7,615 nucleotides of DNA from Oscillospiraceae bacterium. Lineage in GTDB: Bacteria; Bacillota; Clostridia; Oscillospirales; Ruminococcaceae. Each line of letters starts with the position of its first letter. The first letter of the stretch is position 1. The notes under the pieces are model-generated. The model did not search any database. It was not told the origin of the DNA and saw only the letters and a list, made by a program, of their open reading frames with translations. The translations under genes were made by a program, and so were the position numbers. Location: NCBI GenBank assembly GCA_016303195.1, contig JAEDMD010000089.1:1-7615 (forward strand), written 5' to 3'. This document shows, piece after piece, positions 4,551 to 7,615 of the stretch.

Positions 4551-5930
4551 CTATTTTATAACATTGGATGCAAAGTCACGTATCTGTTTATAGCTGACAG
4601 CCAGGTTAAGATTCTGACCTTCGTCGATACCGCTCGTGCATATTCCGATGACCTCGCCGTAGGAGTTCAGCAGTGCGCCGCCCGAACTTCCATGAGAAAT
4701 AGGTGCTGTGAACTGTATCATATCATTGTCATTTATCGTTCGGAATCCCGAAATTATGCCATCTGATACGGAATTAAACAATCCCATCGGACTGCCTATT
4801 GCGAACACCTTTTCACCACGGCGAAGCTGTCTGCGTCCGTCGAAAACAGGCAGCGGAGGCATTTTCCGATCTATTCGGATAAGAGCAAGATCGAAAAGCG
4901 GATGATACTTGATAATATCCACCATGTCATATATCTCATCGTCGTTTTCTATCCGCACACACAGCCCATGACTTTTCTGCACAACATGGCAGTTGGTGAG
5001 GATGTACCCGTCCTTATGAACTGCGATCCCCGAACCGCTTGCCACAGGCTCGCCTGTTTCATCGAGAATTATTATCATGACCACCGATTCCGCCAGCGCC
5101 GCAAGTTCCTCATAGCTTCGTTCTCTGCGTACATTGTCAGCTTTCGTAGCAGTTTCATTGCCGATTGTTGCAGGAACGGATTTTCTTTCAGGGTGCGGAG
5201 GGATATTCAGCTTCACAGGAGAAGACTTTTTCGGCTCTGATCTTTTCTGTTCCGTTCTTGTTTTTTCTGAAGATATGACAGGTCTGAACTCAGGAAATGT
5301 CACCTTTTCGTAGTCGCCGTAGTGTATCTCTGCACAGTTACGCAGCAGTTTCTCTGATATGTGCCCCTTTCCCTCAGGCATGAGGATGAGCGTATCGATC
5401 CCCAGCATTGCCGCAAGGTAACCGAAAAGGAATTCCGAATTCTTACTGCATCCTGAGTATATCAGCTTGCAGTGTTTGTTTTTGCGCTGTAAGAGCAATT
5501 CGGGCAGATACTTTTCTATTCGGTACAGAAGCTGAACGGACATATTTCTCTCGGCAGTCTCATTCATATTCGGCTCGTCAGCATGAAGCTGTTCAAGAAG
5601 TTTTCTGAGCTGTTCAGCTATCTCCGCCGAAAGTTCTGGATATTGCGAAAAAACATCATTCCTGCCGTCCCTGATGTCATTATATTTTTTCAGATATTCC
5701 TTTATCATTGCAGGGTCTGACAGCGATTCAAGGCGGACAAGCCTGCAATATGCCGTATTATCGTCATAACTCATAGTATGGTCGGCGGCTGAAACATCAC
5801 TGAGGAGCTTGGTTCCTGCTCCGTCTGTGCGTACAAAATAGACCTGCCGCTGTTCTTTATTGCTGTGGCTGTGGATATTAACAAAAGCGCTGATAGAATT
5901 CAGCTGTATCGGATTGAAACGTATCTCCAT
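4551..5930 (-). CDS. Trypsin-like serine protease with N-terminal YceG-like domain
   Basis: The product has 459 residues from the ATG at 5930, chosen because AGGTG lies 5 bases upstream and because the longer frame from TTG at 5978 would start inside the promoter. The C-terminal 175 residues are a trypsin-like (S1C/HtrA-type) protease: His315 in ILTNCHVV, Asp347 in DLALIRID, Ser416 in HGSSGGALL, all intact, with AIGSPMGL between. No PDZ domain follows. Residues 75-215 contain KLIYSG, then FLFGYLAAMLGIDTLILMPEG, then a closing FPEF. This resembles, from memory, the YceG family associated with tellurite-resistance (Ter) gene sets; I rate that as moderate. A Lys/Pro/Ser-rich linker (about 220-275) joins the two. 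No signal peptide or membrane helix is visible, so an intracellular location is likely, unlike most HtrA proteins. Substrate unknown. Confidence 0.88.
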   Translation of the reverse strand: MEIRFNPIQLNSISAFVNIHSHSNKEQRQVYFVRTDGAGTKLLSDVSAADHTMSYDDNTAYCRLVRLESLSDPAMIKEYLKKYNDIRDGRNDVFSQYPELSAEIAEQLRKLLEQLHADEPNMNETAERNMSVQLLYRIEKYLPELLLQRKNKHCKLIYSGCSKNSEFLFGYLAAMLGIDTLILMPEGKGHISEKLLRNCAEIHYGDYEKVTFPEFRPVISSEKTRTEQKRSEPKKSSPVKLNIPPHPERKSVPATIGNETATKADNVRRERSYEELAALAESVVMIIILDETGEPVASGSGIAVHKDGYILTNCHVVQKSHGLCVRIENDDEIYDMVDIIKYHPLFDLALIRIDRKMPPLPVFDGRRQLRRGEKVFAIGSPMGLFNSVSDGIISGFRTINDNDMIQFTAPISHGSSGGALLNSYGEVIGICTSGIDEGQNLNLAVSYKQIRDFASNVIK

Positions 5931-5943
5931 ATTGACACCTGCC

Positions 5944-5962
5944 CTATAAACAATTGTTATAG
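5944..5962. promoter_or_regulatory. Near-palindrome at the protease transcription start
   Basis: CTATAA-A-CAATTGTTATAG is a perfect 18-base palindrome except for one inserted A. It begins 5 bases past the -10 box and covers the expected start, a usual place for a repressor site. No regulator is identified. Confidence 0.45.
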
Positions 5963-5966
5963 TTTT

Positions 5967-5995
5967 ATTATAATCCAATATGGTAGTTTTGTCAA
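5967..5995 (-). promoter_or_regulatory. Protease gene promoter, full consensus
   Basis: Read on the minus strand, TTGACA (5995-5990), 17-base spacer, TATAAT (5972-5967). It lies in the 105-base gap after nfi, so the protease need not depend on nfi read-through. The expected start is near 5960. Confidence 0.9.
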
Positions 5996-6035
5996 GATAT
6001 GCTATAAAGTAAACTACAATGACAGCTTCACCGAT

Positions 6036-6719
6036 TTATTTTTTTGTTGCCGCTTCACGCTCGATATGTGTCTCCAGATCAGCAATTCGTGTTGGAATCG
6101 GTATATGACTTTCTTTGGCGGTCAGATCCATTGCCAGTTCGCAGGCTGTGTCGATGGATATATTGTTTCCCACCGAAACAAAAACAGGCTTCACGTTCTT
6201 ATGTGTCCTCAGCACCCTGCCGTAGACTTCACCGTCTATCACGATATCCGTATAGCTTCCTGCTTCATTTTCAGGATCGGTATAGTCCGTCTTTTTGTCA
6301 ACACGGAAATAAGTCTTTGCGATGCCGATAGTCGGCTTGTTCAGATAAAACGAAGCGTGTGTGGCGATACCCATATGCCGTGGATGGAGATATCCGTTTC
6401 CGTCAAATATGTAGATATCGGGCTTTATCTCCAGCATCTCCGCAGTTTTCAGCACCAGCGGAAGTTCTCTGAATGCGAGAAAGTCGGGAATGTACGGCAC
6501 TTCAATTTTTCCGCTGTAATGCTTCTTTTCCAGCACTTCATGAGTTTCCATATCAATTACCACGATACAGCAGACCGCACATTCACTCTCGCCTTCTTTC
6601 CAGTAGGCAAGGTCAACTCCTGCCACTGTTTTAAGTTCAGATATCTCAAAACTGTCGGTGAGAATTATCTTCTTTTTCAGTTCATTCTGCACCGCCATGT
6701 ATTCTTCTTCATGTTCCAT
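6036..6719 (-). CDS. nfi: Endonuclease V (deoxyinosine 3' endonuclease)
   Basis: Endonuclease V cuts DNA at the second phosphodiester bond 3' of deoxyinosine, starting repair of deaminated adenine. The 227-residue length fits the family. The expected metal-binding acidic residues are present: Asp36 in AGVDLAY, Glu85 in FRELP and Asp106 in FDGNGYLHPRHMGIATH. The PYIP motif (75-78) supplies the tyrosine that wedges into the helix at the lesion. IGIAKTYF (131-138) is also typical. It should be cytoplasmic, acting on the chromosome. The start at 6719 is supported by GAGGG (6730-6726), 6 bases upstream; Met8 is a weaker alternative. A promoter at 6885-6857 lies upstream, with a short ORF between. 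No clear terminator follows, so some read-through into the protease gene is possible. Confidence 0.96.
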   Translation of the reverse strand: MEHEEEYMAVQNELKKKIILTDSFEISELKTVAGVDLAYWKEGESECAVCCIVVIDMETHEVLEKKHYSGKIEVPYIPDFLAFRELPLVLKTAEMLEIKPDIYIFDGNGYLHPRHMGIATHASFYLNKPTIGIAKTYFRVDKKTDYTDPENEAGSYTDIVIDGEVYGRVLRTHKNVKPVFVSVGNNISIDTACELAMDLTAKESHIPIPTRIADLETHIEREAATKK

Positions 6720-6753
6720 TTTCTTCCCTCACTTTGTTACCGTTTTTGTCAAA

Positions 6754-6822
6754 TCATATAGCAGTTTTACTTTCCAAATCGGCTGAAAGCACATGAGCCA
6801 TTATATCCTTGTGATCTTTCAT
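6754..6822 (-). CDS. Possible 22-residue leader ORF upstream of nfi
   Basis: Between the nfi promoter and nfi there is an ATG at 6822 preceded by AAGGGGG (6838-6832) at 9 bases, opening a 22-codon frame that ends in TGA 34 bases before nfi. The peptide begins MKDHKDIMAHVLSADLES, is charged, and has no signal peptide, membrane helix or run of one amino acid that would suggest attenuation. It may be a translated small protein, an upstream ORF tuning nfi, or chance. I do not recognise it. Confidence 0.4.
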   Translation of the reverse strand: MKDHKDIMAHVLSADLESKTAI

Positions 6823-6856
6823 TTTTTATTTCCCCCTTTTCATATATCATGATTCA

Positions 6857-6885
6857 ATTATAGCAACTGCTGACAGAAAAGTCAA
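6857..6885 (-). promoter_or_regulatory. nfi promoter (extended -10)
   Basis: Read on the minus strand, TTGACT (6885-6880), 17-base spacer, TATAAT (6862-6857), with TGC directly before the -10. It is divergent from the hydrolase promoter; the two -35 boxes are 44 bases apart. Confidence 0.85.
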
Positions 6886-6929
6886 ATATACCCCGAAAAT
6901 TGATTCCCGTGTGGAAAATATTATATCTC

Positions 6930-6958
6930 TTGACAAACACTGCATTAACATATATAAT
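6930..6958 (+). promoter_or_regulatory. Promoter of the alpha/beta hydrolase gene
   Basis: TTGACA (6930-6935), 17-base spacer, TATAAT (6953-6958): full consensus. A start near 6965 leaves a leader of about 38 bases. Confidence 0.9.
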
Positions 6959-7002
6959 ATTAATGACAAGTTCAAAATCATTTCATCCAAGAAAGGAAAG
7001 TT

Positions 7003-7615
7003 ATGAAGATCGCAAAAAAAATACTAAAAATATTTCTCATCGCTCTCGCATCCCTTATAATACTCTTTTTCCTTGTTATGGGAATATCCAGAGCAATAAA
7101 CTACTCAAAGCACAAGATAAGATCATCCGACGGCATAGATAAGGGCGAATTTATCACTCTCGGCAACATGGAGCAGTATATTCGTATCCGCTCCGAAAAC
7201 CGCAGCTCCCCTGTTATCATCTATCTTCACGGAGGCCCCGGAAGTCCTGACAGCTATGTTTCATATGTATTCGCCGACTATCTCGATGAAGACTATACAA
7301 TGGTATTCTGGGATCAGAGAGGCTCAGGACGCACCTACGAACACAACATGAAAACAGATCCCGATAATAATACTGTTAGTTTTGAACAGTCGCTTACAGA
7401 CCTTGATGAACTTGTGGATATGATGTGTGAGCGTTTCGGACAGGATAAAGTCGTTATCATGGGCCATTCCTACGGCTCACTGCTGGGCGGAAACTATGTT
7501 TACCGTCACCCCGAAAAAGTCTCCCACTATATCGGTGTCGGTCAGAGCGTTTATTTCCCCGACGGCGAACAAAGATCATTTGAAGACGCTATGGAACAGG
7601 CTAAGGCGGCAGGAG
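7003..7615 (+). CDS. Membrane-anchored alpha/beta hydrolase, proline iminopeptidase-like (partial, 3' end outside window)
   Basis: The frame is open from the ATG at 7003 to the window edge (204 codons seen). The start follows AAAGGAAAG (6993-7000). Residues 1-6 are basic, and about 7-28 form one hydrophobic helix (ILKIFLIALASLIILFFLVM), an uncleaved signal anchor, so the enzyme should face outward from the membrane. After that comes an alpha/beta hydrolase: HGGPGSP (76-82) forms the oxyanion-hole region, WDQRGSGRT (103-111) is typical of the S33 proline iminopeptidase group, and GHSYGS (154-159) holds the nucleophile Ser156. The catalytic Asp and His lie beyond the window. It could be an aminopeptidase, esterase or lactonase; motifs favour S33 peptidase. 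It has its own promoter, divergent from nfi. Confidence 0.9.
   Translation, partial: MKIAKKILKIFLIALASLIILFFLVMGISRAINYSKHKIRSSDGIDKGEFITLGNMEQYIRIRSENRSSPVIIYLHGGPGSPDSYVSYVFADYLDEDYTMVFWDQRGSGRTYEHNMKTDPDNNTVSFEQSLTDLDELVDMMCERFGQDKVVIMGHSYGSLLGGNYVYRHPEKVSHYIGVGQSVYFPDGEQRSFEDAMEQAKAAG

Noticed and set aside
5931..5978. Protease start at the TTG codon at 5978
   Set aside because: The codon is part of the promoter spacer next to TATAAT, upstream of the expected transcription start.
5865..6761. Plus-strand reading frame of 298 codons opposite nfi
   Set aside because: It is antisense to endonuclease V and the protease promoter, with an unusual Cys/His/Phe-rich composition typical of shadow frames.
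6900..7142. Plus-strand reading frame of 80 codons starting before the hydrolase
   Set aside because: Its first codons precede the promoter at 6930-6958 and the rest is out of frame with the hydrolase, which has the better start and clear motifs.

Overview
The window looks like chromosomal backbone of a low-to-mid GC, Gram-positive anaerobe of the Clostridia. A Ruminococcus-like member of the Oscillospiraceae is my best guess. The pointers are a TM1266-type regulator next to the [FeFe]-hydrogenase maturase HydG, a YlmC/YmxH-family PRC-barrel gene, strong AGGAGG-type ribosome binding sites, and a sigma-A-like promoter with a 17-base spacer before almost every gene. The genus is inference; no 16S or other taxonomic marker is present. 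I see no CRISPR array, transposase, integrase or phage gene.

Layout: 1-150 is a non-coding inverted-repeat element built from 7-base units, just downstream of rpsB. From 155 to 3682 everything is on the minus strand: rpsB (ribosomal protein S2) with its promoter and structured leader; a ylmC/ymxH-like gene whose ribosome binding site lies inside a hairpin; a 49-residue microprotein (1416-1565) that is little more than a sortase-type sorting signal; and a two-gene unit of TM1266-family regulator and hydG behind a promoter and a roughly 175-base structured leader. From 3756 to 4408 the plus strand carries a 110-residue four-cysteine protein with its terminator, then tRNA-Leu(UAG) with a consensus promoter. 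A strong A/T-flanked hairpin (4441-4495) separates these from a convergent minus-strand gene for a trypsin-like serine protease with an unusual N-terminal domain. Upstream of it, also on the minus strand, are endonuclease V and a possible 22-codon leader ORF. The window ends in a plus-strand, membrane-anchored alpha/beta hydrolase, cut off by the window edge and transcribed divergently from nfi.

Most genes are independent short transcription units. The one clear functional pair is regulator plus hydG. HydG makes the CO and cyanide ligands of the hydrogenase H-cluster from tyrosine; hydE, hydF and the hydrogenase are not in the window. The least expected items are the sorting-signal microprotein, the SD-masking hairpin before ylmC, the alternative hairpins ahead of the hydG unit, and the protease fusion resembling the YceG family of tellurite-resistance-type gene sets. 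None of these is proven; each rests on sequence reading alone.
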